A stretch of DNA of 43,903 bases, taken from Burkholderia aenigmatica. Its GTDB lineage: Bacteria > Pseudomonadota > Gammaproteobacteria > Burkholderiales > Burkholderiaceae. Position numbers and translations under genes: made by a program. The stretch's first letter is position 1. Every line of letters starts with the position of its first letter. Below the pieces are notes generated by a model. The model did not search any database, had not been told where the DNA came from, and saw only the letters and a program-made list of their open reading frames with translations. Positions 31,981-40,834 of this stretch are shown one piece after another. Location of the stretch: contig NZ_CABVQC010000075.1 of NCBI RefSeq assembly GCF_902499175.1, forward strand, positions 1 to 43,903. Reading direction: 5' to 3'.

Positions 31981-33054
31981 CTAGAACAGCTTGCGCATGC
32001 CGACGGCGATGCCGAGCGAACTGTTGCGGTTGCTGGCGAGCGAATAGTTGAGGATGCGGTAGTTGTAGTTGTCGAAATCGAGCGCGGCGCGCCATGCGTA
32101 GCCACTGGTCAGATAGAGCGTGGTGGCTTTCGACAGCGCGTAGTTGAACTGCACCGTGATCTGCTTCGGGTTCTCGGGATCCGGGGCCGGCTGGCCGGCC
32201 GCGGGATTCTGCTTGCCGATGTCCTCGTAGTAGAACGCGCCGATCACCTGCAGCACGGGCGAGACCTGGTAACGCGTGCCGAGCCAGTAGAAGTTGAAGC
32301 GCGTGACCACGCCGGGTGTCGTCACAGTGCCGTTCGCATGGGTGAAGCCCGCGATCAGTTGCGCCGCGCCCACCGTGTAGATCGCGGAGGCCGCATAACG
32401 CCGGAAATGGGTGATGTCGGCGGGCTGCGTGCCGTTGACGTTGTCGTAGGCGGCGGCCACCGACAGCGCCGCCCCCGTGTATTCGAAGCCGATCCCCGAG
32501 GCCGCGCCGCTGCGAAACGATCCCGGCGTGCCGCCGAAGGCGTAGTGCGCCTGGATCGCGACCGGCCCGAAGGTCACGCGGTACTTCGCCATGCTGTTCT
32601 CGCGGAAGTTCAGGCCGACGATCGCGCCGGCGGGCTCGTAGATCGTCGAGTACGCGATGGTCGGCGAATAGTGTTCCATCACGTCGAACAGCGTCGTGTA
32701 CTGGCGGCCGAGGCGCAGCGTGCCCCACCTGTCGTTTTGCAGCCCGACCCACGCGGAACGATCGAATCCGCCGGAATTGGTGCCGCTGTTGAGGTTGATC
32801 CCGCTTTCCAGCCGGAACACGGCCTGCCAGCCGCCACCGAGCGCTTCCGAGCCCTTGATGCCCCAGCGGGAGCCGCTTTTGCCGCCCGAGCCCATCCGCA
32901 CGAGCGACCCGGAGCCGCCCGGCGTGGTGGCGTTCTGGTGCGTGAGGGTCTCGAGGTAGATGTCGGCGACGCCGTACAGCGTCAGGCTGCCCTGTGCGCT
33001 CGCGGTGGCGGAGGCCACCCCGAGGCCGCACAAGGCGAACAGCTTCTTCTTCAT
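31981..33054 (-). CDS. Gram-negative trimeric porin
   Basis: The 357-residue porin has signal 'MKKKLFALCGLGVASATASA' and mature start QGSLTLYGVADIYLET. It contains the conserved 'WGTLRLGRQYTTLFDVMEHY' and 'FRLESGINLNSG' segments, and ends in the outer-membrane Phe (GMRKLF). It forms a diffusion channel in the outer membrane. ATG 33052-33054 is preceded by AGGAGACAACG. It sits between the PrpD-like and CitE-like genes, all on the minus strand with gaps of 59 and 159 bp. That suggests it lets the pathway substrate in, although this is inferred from context. Confidence 0.94.
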   Translation of the reverse strand: MKKKLFALCGLGVASATASAQGSLTLYGVADIYLETLTHQNATTPGGSGSLVRMGSGGKSGSRWGIKGSEALGGGWQAVFRLESGINLNSGTNSGGFDRSAWVGLQNDRWGTLRLGRQYTTLFDVMEHYSPTIAYSTIYEPAGAIVGLNFRENSMAKYRVTFGPVAIQAHYAFGGTPGSFRSGAASGIGFEYTGAALSVAAAYDNVNGTQPADITHFRRYAASAIYTVGAAQLIAGFTHANGTVTTPGVVTRFNFYWLGTRYQVSPVLQVIGAFYYEDIGKQNPAAGQPAPDPENPKQITVQFNYALSKATTLYLTSGYAWRAALDFDNYNYRILNYSLASNRNSSLGIAVGMRKLF

Positions 33055-33213
33055 CGTTGTCTCCTGTTTTTTGATGTTGTTGTGTCAGTCATGCGAGTCG
33101 ACGCGCCGGCCAGCGTGCGAGACGCACGACGTGCCGGCCGGGGCGGCGACGGGTACCGCCGCGTGGCGGCCGGCGACGCACGTTCGCCGGTACGCCGCGC
33201 GCGTGAACGGGCG

Positions 33214-34122
33214 CTAGCGGGGCGCGCCCTGCGCGTGGCCCGGCTGCGCCTGGCGCCGCGCGAGCACACGTCGTGCGCGCTCGACTACCGGCGCGTCGAC
33301 CATCTTTCCGCCGACGCGCAGCGCGCCGCGCCCATCCGTGCGCGCAGCTTCGTACGCGTCGATCAGCGTCTGCGCGGCCTGGATCTCGTCGTCGGTCGGC
33401 GCGAATGCGCGGTTCAGGATCGGCACCTGCGCGGGGTGGATGCAGGTGGCGCCGGCGAATCCCATGGCCTTCGAGCGCTGCGCCATGCGGGCGAATGCAT
33501 CGAGATCGTCGAGCGAGTCCGGCGTGCCGGCGAGGCCAAGCGGCAGCACGCCGGCCGCGCGCGCGGCGATGACCAGCAGCTGCTTGGGTACGTTCAGCAC
33601 GTCCGCGCTCGCGTCGCTCTCGCAGTGCAATGCGAAATCGCCGCCGCCGAGCACCAGTGCCGCGATGCGCTGCGACGCGCGGGCGATCCGCGCTCTCGCC
33701 TCGAACGCACCGGGCGTCTCGATCATCGCGATCACGCGGATCGCGCCGTGCGCGACGCCCTGTTCGTCCTCCAGTTCGCCGAGCAGCGTGTCGATCGCCT
33801 CGAGGTGCGACGCGCCGAGGACCTTCGGGATCGCGACGCCGTCGGCCCCGGCGGCAACCGCCGCGCGCAAGTCGCCCGCGAGCCATTGCAGCGAGCCGTT
33901 GACCCGGACCAGCACGTCGCCGCCCGCGGCCTTCAGGCGCGGTACGGCCGCCGCCAGTGCGTCGCGCGCAAGCGCCTTCCGGTCCGCCGGCACGCTGTCT
34001 TCGAGATCAAGCAGCAACGCGTCGGCGCCGCACGTCGCGGCCTTGTCGACGAAGCGCGGGACGTGGGCCGGCACGTACAGCAGCGAGCGCCAGCCGGGTG
34101 CGTTGCAGGTGAGGTTTTTCAT
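33214..34122 (-). CDS. CitE-like HpcH/HpaI-family lyase
   Basis: The 302-residue TIM-barrel protein matches CitE-type lyases: 'SLLYVPAHVPRFVDKAATCG', the metal-binding region 'LLLDLEDSVPADRKALARDA', 'RVIAMIETPGAFEARARIAR' and 'FAGATCIHPAQVPILNRAF'. Stand-alone members include citramalyl-CoA, malyl-CoA and methylmalyl-CoA lyases; the citrate lyase beta subunit is the prototype. An acyl-CoA substrate is favoured because a CoA-transferase gene lies across the divergent promoter. ATG 34120-34122 is the start, with only a weak upstream GGAT. The start lies 11 bases from a perfect 25-bp dyad, so it is probably the first gene of the minus-strand arm and under IclR control. Confidence 0.9.
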   Translation of the reverse strand: MKNLTCNAPGWRSLLYVPAHVPRFVDKAATCGADALLLDLEDSVPADRKALARDALAAAVPRLKAAGGDVLVRVNGSLQWLAGDLRAAVAAGADGVAIPKVLGASHLEAIDTLLGELEDEQGVAHGAIRVIAMIETPGAFEARARIARASQRIAALVLGGGDFALHCESDASADVLNVPKQLLVIAARAAGVLPLGLAGTPDSLDDLDAFARMAQRSKAMGFAGATCIHPAQVPILNRAFAPTDDEIQAAQTLIDAYEAARTDGRGALRVGGKMVDAPVVERARRVLARRQAQPGHAQGAPR

Positions 34123-34128
34123 GGCAAT

Positions 34129-34165
34129 CCGTAAAAATGAAAGTGACTTTCATTTTTGTGCGGAT
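34129..34165. promoter_or_regulatory. Operator repeat 1 with perfect 25-bp dyad (citE-like side)
   Basis: Positions 34133-34157 form a perfect inverted repeat: AAAAATGAAAG, TGA, then CTTTCATTTTT. It is part of a 37-bp direct repeat with 34269-34305 that ends in GTGCGGAT in both copies. It begins seven bases upstream of the CitE-like start codon, so a bound protein would block that gene. Confidence 0.75.
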
Positions 34166-34268
34166 CGTGAAGGTTCGTCAATATCGAGGTTTACCCGAAA
34201 AAACAACGGGAATATGAGGATTCTCAGGTGATGATCGATCCGTTGCCTGTTGACACGGCGAGTCGCAT

Positions 34269-34305
34269 CCATAAAAATGAAAGTCACTTTTGTTTTTGTG
34301 CGGAT
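34269..34305. promoter_or_regulatory. Operator repeat 2 (IclR side)
   Basis: AAAAATGAAAG (34273-34283), TCA, then CTTTTGTTTTT (34287-34297) is an imperfect dyad with the same layout as repeat 1. The copies are 140 bp apart in the same orientation. It lies 45 bases upstream of the IclR start codon. A shared IclR site controlling both arms is the likely role. Confidence 0.7.
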
Positions 34306-34349
34306 GTGCCCCGGTGCCGTCCGTCCCGGTTTCTCTTTGCGAGGTAGGT

Positions 34350-35099
34350 ATGAATGCTCAGGCAGATGGCGGCGTTTCGGCCGTCAATCGCGCATTGTCG
34401 GCGCTGCTGGCGTTCGGCGATGCGCCGAACGGATTGATGCTCGCGCAGGTCAGCGAGGCGACGGGGCTCAACATGAGCACGTTGCTGCGCCTGTTCGAAT
34501 CGCTCGAGATGTTCCAGTTCGTCAAGCGCATGCCCGACGGCCGCTATGTGCTCGGGCCGGCCACCTTCCATCTCGGCATGATGTATCGCGAGTCATTCCA
34601 GCTGCGCGAGCACGCGGTGCCGTTACTGACGAGGCTGTCGGAGGAAACCGCCGAAACCTCGGCGTTCTACGTGCGCGACGGCGACGAGCGCGTCTGCCTG
34701 TTTCGTGCGTATGCCCAGCGTGCCGTCCACACCAACGTGCGCGAAGGCGACCGTTTCCCGCTCGAGGTCGGGGCGGCCGGCCGGATCCTGCTCGCGTTCT
34801 CGGGCACGCGTGGCGGCGATTACGACAAGGTCGCCGAGCAGGGCTACGCGGTGTCGATCGCGGAACGCGACCCGGAGAGTGCGGCGATCGCCTGCCCGGT
34901 ATTCGGGGTAGGCCGTTCGCTCGCCGGCGCGATTTCGCTGGGCGTGCCGCGCTATCGTTTCAACAAGAAGGTGCTCGCCGATTACCTGCCGCGCGTGCAG
35001 GCCGCGGCGAGCGAACTGACCCATACGCTGGGCGGCGATCTGCCCGTGTCGGCCAGCGTGCCCGCGGCAATCGGCCCGCAGGGCGAATTGCAGGATTAA
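34350..35099 (+). CDS. IclR-family transcriptional regulator of the catabolic island
   Basis: The 249-residue protein has an N-terminal winged HTH ('LMLAQVSEATGLNMSTLLRL' then FESLEMFQFVKR) and an IclR ligand-binding domain ('DRFPLEVGAAGRILLAFSGT', then 'AIACPVFGVGRSLAGAISLG'). IclR proteins act as repressors or activators that respond to an aromatic or organic acid. ATG 34350 is preceded by GAGGTAGGT. It is divergent from the CitE-like gene with two operator-like repeats between. It is followed 18 bp later by the CoA-transferase gene, so it is cotranscribed with its targets and probably controls both arms. Confidence 0.92.
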   Translation: MNAQADGGVSAVNRALSALLAFGDAPNGLMLAQVSEATGLNMSTLLRLFESLEMFQFVKRMPDGRYVLGPATFHLGMMYRESFQLREHAVPLLTRLSEETAETSAFYVRDGDERVCLFRAYAQRAVHTNVREGDRFPLEVGAAGRILLAFSGTRGGDYDKVAEQGYAVSIAERDPESAAIACPVFGVGRSLAGAISLGVPRYRFNKKVLADYLPRVQAAASELTHTLGGDLPVSASVPAAIGPQGELQD

Positions 35100-35117
35100 T
35101 CCACCAGGAGAATCTTC

Positions 35118-36395
35118 ATGTCGGAACCCTTGGCGCAAGCCGGAATCGAGAGCGCCAGTCACGCGGGCCGTATCGGCCCGCTCCACGCCCGCCAGTTCGA
35201 CGCCGACGCCGCCGGCCCGTTGTCGGGCGTGCGCGTGGTCGACCTGTCGCGGCTGATGGCGGGCAACATGCTGAGCGTGCAGCTCGCGGATTTCGGCGCG
35301 GACGTCATCAAGGTCGAGCCCGAGCAGGGCGATACGCTGCGTGCGGTCGGCGCGGGCGGTATCAGTACGAACTGGAAGGTGTACGGGCGCAACAAGCGCA
35401 GCGTGTGCGTCGATCTGCGCACGCCGGAAGGCATCGACATCGTGCTGGCGCTGGTGCGCGATGCCGACGTGTTCATCGAGAGCTTCAAGCCCGGCGTACT
35501 CGAGCAGATGGGCCTCGGCCCCGACGTGCTGCTGGCGGTGCGCCCGAAGCTCGTGATCGCCCGCATTTCCGGGTGGGGGCAGACGGGGCCGTACCGCCAC
35601 AAGCCCGGCTTCGGCACACTCGCGGAAGGTTACTCGGGCTTTGCGGCGATCAACGGCTTCGCCGACCGCGAACCGGTGCTGCCGCCGATGTTTCTCGGCG
35701 ACATGACGGCCGGCCTGTCGGGCGCGATCGCCGTGATGGTCGGATTGTGGGCGCGCGACGCGAACGACGCGCCGGGCCAGGTGATCGACGTATCGTTGTT
35801 CGAGCCGCTGCTGTCGATCCTCGGGCCGTCCGCGGCGAACTATGCGATGACCGGCAGGGTCAAGCCGCGCACGGGCAGCCGCTCCACCAACACGGCGCCG
35901 CGCAATGCGTATCGCACGCGCGACGACCGGTGGCTGTGCCTGTCGAGCTCGACGCAGACGATGGCGGAGCGCCTGTTTCGCGCGATCGGGCGGCCCGATC
36001 TCGTGGACGATCCGTGCTATCGCACCAACGTGCTGCGCGTGCAGCATGCGCAGCAACTCGACGAGATCGTCGGCGGCTTCATCGCGGCGCGCGATCTGGC
36101 CGACAATCTCGCGTTCTTCGAGGAGGCGGGCGTCACGGCCGGTCCGATCCATGATATTAGCCAAGTTGTTCAGGATCACTACGTGATAGGGCGTGAGGCG
36201 CTGGTCAACGTGCCGGATGAGGACGTCGGCACGCTGCCGATGCACAACATCGCGCCGCGCTTCTCGCATACGCCGGGCACGTTCCGGCGGCCGGCGCCGC
36301 GGCTCGGCGAAAACAATCGCGAGATCCTCGTGCCGTTGCTGGGCGAGCGCGAATTCGCACGCCTCGTCGAACGCGGGGTGATCTGCCACGGATGA
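35118..36395 (+). CDS. CaiB/BaiF (family III) CoA-transferase
   Basis: The 425-residue protein matches family III CoA-transferases: 'PLSGVRVVDLSRLMAGNMLS', 'LADFGADVIKVEPEQGD' and 'RNKRSVCVDLRTPEGIDIVL'. The catalytic Asp is D195 in 'PPMFLGDMTAGLSGAIAVMV', and 'SWSTNTAPRNAYRTRD'-like sequence follows near residue 255. Such enzymes pass CoA between carboxylic acids without ATP. ATG 35118 is preceded by CCAGGAGAATC. It is the second gene of the IclR operon and lies opposite the CitE-like lyase, consistent with CoA activation followed by lyase cleavage of a C5 acid. The acid pair is not known. Confidence 0.93.
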   Translation: MSEPLAQAGIESASHAGRIGPLHARQFDADAAGPLSGVRVVDLSRLMAGNMLSVQLADFGADVIKVEPEQGDTLRAVGAGGISTNWKVYGRNKRSVCVDLRTPEGIDIVLALVRDADVFIESFKPGVLEQMGLGPDVLLAVRPKLVIARISGWGQTGPYRHKPGFGTLAEGYSGFAAINGFADREPVLPPMFLGDMTAGLSGAIAVMVGLWARDANDAPGQVIDVSLFEPLLSILGPSAANYAMTGRVKPRTGSRSTNTAPRNAYRTRDDRWLCLSSSTQTMAERLFRAIGRPDLVDDPCYRTNVLRVQHAQQLDEIVGGFIAARDLADNLAFFEEAGVTAGPIHDISQVVQDHYVIGREALVNVPDEDVGTLPMHNIAPRFSHTPGTFRRPAPRLGENNREILVPLLGEREFARLVERGVICHG

Positions 36396-36454
36396 CGACG
36401 GACGGGCACGTGCATCCACGGCCCGCGACAAACACAATCGAGGAGACTTTCGAC

Positions 36455-37477
36455 ATGAACCCGCGCTGGAACCACCGGCCGCCCGGCTCGAACTGGGGCG
36501 ATTTTGGCGACGACGACCAGAAAGGGCGTCTCAACTGGCTCACGCCGCAGAAGACACTGGAGGGCGTGCGCGAAGTGCGGGAAGGCCGCGTGTTTTCGCT
36601 CAGCCTGCCGCTCGACGTGCCGCACGGCGGCGGGCTCAACGCGCGGCGGCGGCCGCCCGCGATCATGCCCGCGCTGCTGCACGACAAGCCGTACTTCGGC
36701 TATCGCGCGGACGAGCAGGTGGCGCATGCCACGGACGTCGTATGCGACGACGCGTTCTGCCTGCATTCGCAGTTCTCGACGCAATGGGACGCGCTGTCGC
36801 ACGTCGGCGGCCTGTTCGACGCGGACGGCGATGGCGATGCGGAAGCGGTGTTCTACAACGGCTTCCGGATGGGCGAGCACGTGCGGGTACCCGAGGCCGG
36901 TGCGCAGGTGGGCGGCGCCCGCGCGCTCGGCATCGAGCACATGGCCGCGAGCGGCGTGCAGGGGCGCGGCGTGATGATCGACCTGCGGCATCATTTCGGC
37001 GATACGCGTCGCAAGGTCGGATATGACGACCTCATGGCGGTGATGCGGGCCGACGAAGTCGTCGTCGAGCGCGGTGACATCGTCTGCCTGCATACCGGCT
37101 TCGCCGACCTGCTGCTCGACGCCGAGGTGCCGGGCCGCGCGCTCGACGTGCACGCCGCCTGCTGCGTGCTCGACGGCGACGATCCCCGCTTGCTCGAATG
37201 GATCGACGTGTCCGGGCTCGCCGCCCTGGTCGCGGACAACCACGCGGTCGAAGAGCGTCCGCGGTCGCCGCTGCCGCGTGCCGAACGCGGGCCGCTGATG
37301 CCGTTGCACGCGCTGTGCCTCTTCAAGCTCGGCATCCATCTCGGCGAGCTGTGGCACCTCACGCCGCTCGCACGCTGGCTGCGCGAACACCGGCGCAATC
37401 GCTTCCTGCTGACGGCGCCGCCGCTGCACCTGCGCGGCCTCGTCGGCTCACCGGTCAATCCGGTCGCGACCGTCTGA
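36455..37477 (+). CDS. Cyclase-family (KynB-like fold) metal-dependent hydrolase
   Basis: The 340-residue protein is of the cyclase family, which includes arylformamidase KynB. The metal site region is recognisable as 'QFSTQWDALSHVGGLFDADG', with 'NWLTPQKTLEGVREVREGRV' and 'FSLSLPLDVPHGGGLNARRR' before it. 'GDIVCLHTGFADLLL' and 'LVADNHAVEERP' follow. Members hydrolyse amides, lactones or cyclic substrates. ATG 36455 is preceded by GAGGAGACTTTCGAC. It lies between the CoA-transferase and MFS genes in one plus-strand operon. It may open a lactone or other ring in the pathway's substrate, which is inferred only from position. Confidence 0.87.
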   Translation: MNPRWNHRPPGSNWGDFGDDDQKGRLNWLTPQKTLEGVREVREGRVFSLSLPLDVPHGGGLNARRRPPAIMPALLHDKPYFGYRADEQVAHATDVVCDDAFCLHSQFSTQWDALSHVGGLFDADGDGDAEAVFYNGFRMGEHVRVPEAGAQVGGARALGIEHMAASGVQGRGVMIDLRHHFGDTRRKVGYDDLMAVMRADEVVVERGDIVCLHTGFADLLLDAEVPGRALDVHAACCVLDGDDPRLLEWIDVSGLAALVADNHAVEERPRSPLPRAERGPLMPLHALCLFKLGIHLGELWHLTPLARWLREHRRNRFLLTAPPLHLRGLVGSPVNPVATV

Positions 37478-37518
37478 ACGCGGCGCGACACCCCGCATTC
37501 CTTTCCGGAGACAGCAGC

Positions 37519-38982
37519 ATGTCCAACTCAACCGCGCTTGCCGTGACGGCGCGCATCGACCGTCTGCCGCCGACGGCCAGCATCTGGCGCCTCGTGCTGA
37601 TGCTGAGCGTCGGCGGTTTCTTCGAGGTCTACGACCTGTTCCAGATGACGTACCTGCCGGCCGGCCTCGTCAGCGACGGGATTTTTCACGTCGGCGCGAA
37701 GGGCATGTTTGGCCTGTCCGACCAGGCGACGCTCGGCGCGGCGACGTTCATCGGCCTGTTCATCGGCGAAATCGCCGTGGCGCGGCTTGCCGACCGTTTC
37801 GGGCGGCGCGCCGTCTTCACCGGCTCGCTGCTGCTCTATACGTTCGCCAGTCTTGCGATGTGCATGCAGCAGACGGCGGTAGGCATCCATCTGTGCCGGC
37901 TGGTCGCGGGCATCGGCGTGGGCGCTGAACTGATCACCATCGGCGCGTACCTCACGGAACTCGTGCCGAAGGGCATGCGCGGCCGCGCGTTCGCCGTGTG
38001 TTTCGCGATCGGCTATCTCGCGATGCCGGTGCTTGCGCTCGCGTCCTGGCTGCTGATCCCGCGTGCGCCGCTCGGCATTTCCGGCTGGCGGTGGGTGATT
38101 CTCGCGGGCGGCAGCGGTGCGGTGGTCGTCTGGTGGCTGCAATCGCGGATTCCGGAATCGCCGCGCTGGCTCGCGATGCGCGGCCGCGTGGACGAAGCCG
38201 AAGCGGTGCTTGGAAAGATCGAGGCACGCGTCGCGAGCGAACATGGCGGGCCGCTGCCCGACGTGCCGCCCGTCGCGGCGGGCGAAGCGGAAACCGTGCG
38301 CGCGGTGTCGATGTGGGATGAAGGTTTGCGCGGCCGAACGCTGATGCTGATTGCGTTCAACGCGTGCCTGAGCATCGGCTTCTTCGGGTTCAGCCAGTGG
38401 CTGCCGAGCCTGCTGGCCGCTCGCGGTACGCCCGTGACGCAAAGCCTGCTCTATGCGTTCCTGATCGCGTTCGCGTATCCGCTCTCGCCGCTCGCGGCCG
38501 GGCTGTTCTCCGATCGCGTCGAGCGCAAGTGGCTGATCGTGGCGACTGCGTTCGGTGTCGCGTTGTTCGGGACGGCATTCGCGATGTCGTCGTCGGCCGC
38601 GGCCGTGATCCTGTTCGGGATCTTGATCACCTTTTGCAACACGACGCTCGCGAGCAATGCGACCGCCTATCAGGCCGAGGTTTTCCCGACCGCCATTCGC
38701 AGCCGCGCGCTGGGGTTCGTCCACTCGTTCGGCCGGCTGACCGGCGTGGTGAGCAGCTACCTGATCGCGCTGATCCTCGCGCATCTCGGCGTGCCGGCGG
38801 TGTTCGTGCTGATCGGCGCAAGCATGCTGGTCGTGATGTTGTCGATCGGGCTGTTTGGTCCCCGCACCAATCGCCGTTCGCTCGACGAGATCGCGGCGCC
38901 GGCGGTTGCACGGCAGGGCGCGGCGGAATCGGGTTCGGCGGGCCGGTATCGCGCGCCGGCCGTGCGCGCGAGACAGCGGTAG
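37519..38982 (+). CDS. MFS transporter, metabolite:H+ symporter type
   Basis: The 487-residue protein has 12 predicted membrane segments and the MFS loop signature 'ARLADRFGRRAVFTGSLLLY'. The sugar/metabolite-transporter style 'RLVAGIGVGAELITIGAYLT' and 'VPKGMRGRAFAVCFAIGYLA' precede 'SRIPESPRWLAMRGRVDEAE'. A soluble loop at about 235-275 and a basic C-terminal tail are typical. It would import the organic acid handled by the island. ATG 37519 is preceded by CCGGAGACAGCAGC. It is the last gene of the IclR operon, 41 bp after the cyclase gene, and completes uptake with the porin. Confidence 0.93.
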   Translation: MSNSTALAVTARIDRLPPTASIWRLVLMLSVGGFFEVYDLFQMTYLPAGLVSDGIFHVGAKGMFGLSDQATLGAATFIGLFIGEIAVARLADRFGRRAVFTGSLLLYTFASLAMCMQQTAVGIHLCRLVAGIGVGAELITIGAYLTELVPKGMRGRAFAVCFAIGYLAMPVLALASWLLIPRAPLGISGWRWVILAGGSGAVVVWWLQSRIPESPRWLAMRGRVDEAEAVLGKIEARVASEHGGPLPDVPPVAAGEAETVRAVSMWDEGLRGRTLMLIAFNACLSIGFFGFSQWLPSLLAARGTPVTQSLLYAFLIAFAYPLSPLAAGLFSDRVERKWLIVATAFGVALFGTAFAMSSSAAAVILFGILITFCNTTLASNATAYQAEVFPTAIRSRALGFVHSFGRLTGVVSSYLIALILAHLGVPAVFVLIGASMLVVMLSIGLFGPRTNRRSLDEIAAPAVARQGAAESGSAGRYRAPAVRARQR

Positions 38983-39041
38983 TCCGGGCGCGACCGCTTC
39001 CGCGCGGCGCGTGCCGGGTTCAGCGGCGACGCGTCAACCCG

Positions 39042-39473
39042 TCAACCCGGAATGAGCCACGCGATCACGAGATACCGGGCGACCTTCGCGATGGTGACGA
39101 TCGCGAGGAACGACGGCAGCGGCTCGCGCAACACGCCGGCGATCATCGTCAGCGGATCGCCGATCACGGGCGCCCAGCTCAGCAGCAACGACCAGCGGCC
39201 GTAGCGCGCATACCAGCCCTCGGCGCGCGCGAGCGCGGCCGGCTTGACGGGAAACCAGCGACGCTCGCGGAAGTGCTCGATGCCGCGCCCGAGCGCCCAG
39301 TTGATCACGGAGCCGGCGACGTTGCCGAGGCTCGCGACGAGCACCAGCGCCCACACGGGTTCGCGCCCGGCGAGCAGCAGGCCGGCGAGCACGGCTTCGG
39401 ACTGGAGCGGGAACAGGGTCGCGGCGACCATCGACACGGCGAACAGGCCGCCGTAAGTGAGCAATTCGGACAT
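39042..39473 (-). CDS. YqaA-like DedA/VTT-family inner-membrane protein
   Basis: The 143-residue membrane protein has hydrophobic segments at about 6-30, 39-60 and 105-140. The VTT-type motifs include 'ASLGNVAGSVINWALGRGIE', 'RYGRWSLLLSWAPVIGDPLT' and MIAGVLREPLPSFL. Family members are linked to membrane homeostasis and lipid or ion flipping; the precise role is unknown. The ATG is at 39471-39473. It converges on the MFS gene with a 59-bp gap and is followed upstream by the potassium-channel gene on the same strand, 61 bp apart. Confidence 0.85.
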   Translation of the reverse strand: MSELLTYGGLFAVSMVAATLFPLQSEAVLAGLLLAGREPVWALVLVASLGNVAGSVINWALGRGIEHFRERRWFPVKPAALARAEGWYARYGRWSLLLSWAPVIGDPLTMIAGVLREPLPSFLAIVTIAKVARYLVIAWLIPG

Positions 39474-39534
39474 CGCGCGATTGTACCGGGCACGCGCCGG
39501 CCGCCCTGGGGCACCGGGTCACACGTTCATGCGT

Positions 39535-40734
39535 TCATGTGGCGTCGGCCGTGCCGAACAGCAGGTGCGAGATCACCGACTTGTCGACGGGTTCGTCGTT
39601 GAGCGTGCTGGCCAGCAGTTCGCCCGCGAGTTGCTGGGGCGAAAACACCATGTCGGGTTTCAGGAGGCGCAGCCGTTCGAGGTTGCGCTGCTGGTTCACG
39701 AGCGCGACCGTGCGTACCGACGGTGCAATCTCGCGGATCGCGAGGATGATGAAGGCGTTCTCGGCGTCGTCGGAGCGCAGCGCGAGCACGGCGCGCGCGG
39801 TCGCCGCGCCGGCGCTTTCCAGCACCGCGTGGTCGGTCGCATCGCCGACGATCAGGTCGGTCGTGGCCGGATAGTTGTGCTCGACGCCGGCCGGCACGAC
39901 GACGGTCACCGCGTAGCCGCGCTTGCGCAGTCCGTCGTGTACCGCATGCGCGACGGGTGTTGCGCCGACGATCAGATAATGATGCTTGCGGATCACGTTC
40001 GAAATGCCTCCCTTGACGATCCGTTTCAGATTGCCGCCGATCACGGGGCCGACGACCGCGCTGATCGACGTCGCGAACACCGTGATGCCGAGCACGATCA
40101 CCGACGCGGTGAACAGGCGCGCGGTCGGCGCGTGCGGCACGATGTCGCCGTAGCCCACCGTCGACATCGACACGATCGAGAAATAGACGGCCGTGGCGAG
40201 ATCGTGGACGGGCGGCGTGAATTCGTCGCCGAGATACAGCACGCCGAAGGTCGCGTAGATCAGCAGCGACACGATGCTCAGCAACGCGAACAGGCTGCTC
40301 GCGGCGACGCTCGCGCGGTCGAAGTGCCGCCAGTAATACAGCAGCGCGACGGCCAGCACGGCCGTATAGACGAATACCGCGTGGCTGCGATAGCCGCCGA
40401 GCACGCTGATCGCGGCGGCGGCGACCAGCAGCAGGATCGACAGCACCCACGCGACGCGGGCGCGCAGCACGATGCCGATGGCCATCGTCGCGAGGCCGGC
40501 CGCGACGACCACTTGCGGCAACACGACGAGCCCGGCGTTGTCGACGAGGTTCAGCGCATCGGCGAGCCACGCGTGATGCACGCCGAGCCGGGCATGGTCG
40601 ACCACGGGGCGCAGCACCATGAGCGCATCGAGTGCGAGGAGGAGGGCGAGATACCAGTGCAGGCCGATCGGCGCGAACAGGCGCCGCAGGCGGGTAGTGA
40701 GGGGCTTCATCCAGTCGCCCGGCTGGCCGGGCAT
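39535..40734 (-). CDS. kch: Kch-type voltage-gated potassium channel with RCK domain
   Basis: The 399-residue protein resembles E. coli Kch along its length. It has several N-terminal membrane segments, a pore with the selectivity filter TVGYGD (192-197) in 'FSIVSMSTVGYGDIVPHAPT', and a second pore helix. A cytoplasmic RCK/TrkA-N nucleotide-binding domain follows ('HHYLIVGATPVAHAVHDGLR', 'DLIVGDATDHAVLESAGAAT', then ARAVLALRSDDAENAF). It should be a K+ channel gated by the cytoplasmic ring. ATG 40732-40734 or ATG 40708-40710 (MKPLTTRL) are both possible; neither has a strong ribosome site. The YqaA-like gene follows it. Confidence 0.9.
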   Translation of the reverse strand: MPGQPGDWMKPLTTRLRRLFAPIGLHWYLALLLALDALMVLRPVVDHARLGVHHAWLADALNLVDNAGLVVLPQVVVAAGLATMAIGIVLRARVAWVLSILLLVAAAAISVLGGYRSHAVFVYTAVLAVALLYYWRHFDRASVAASSLFALLSIVSLLIYATFGVLYLGDEFTPPVHDLATAVYFSIVSMSTVGYGDIVPHAPTARLFTASVIVLGITVFATSISAVVGPVIGGNLKRIVKGGISNVIRKHHYLIVGATPVAHAVHDGLRKRGYAVTVVVPAGVEHNYPATTDLIVGDATDHAVLESAGAATARAVLALRSDDAENAFIILAIREIAPSVRTVALVNQQRNLERLRLLKPDMVFSPQQLAGELLASTLNDEPVDKSVISHLLFGTADAT

Positions 40735-40834
40735 GTCCAACGAACCAGCCGCTACCCTATAGCATTCGGCGATCGCGTGCTTTTTCGAGGGGTGTGGCGG
40801 TGGCCGCGATGAAGCCGGCCGGCCGCCCGGCGGT

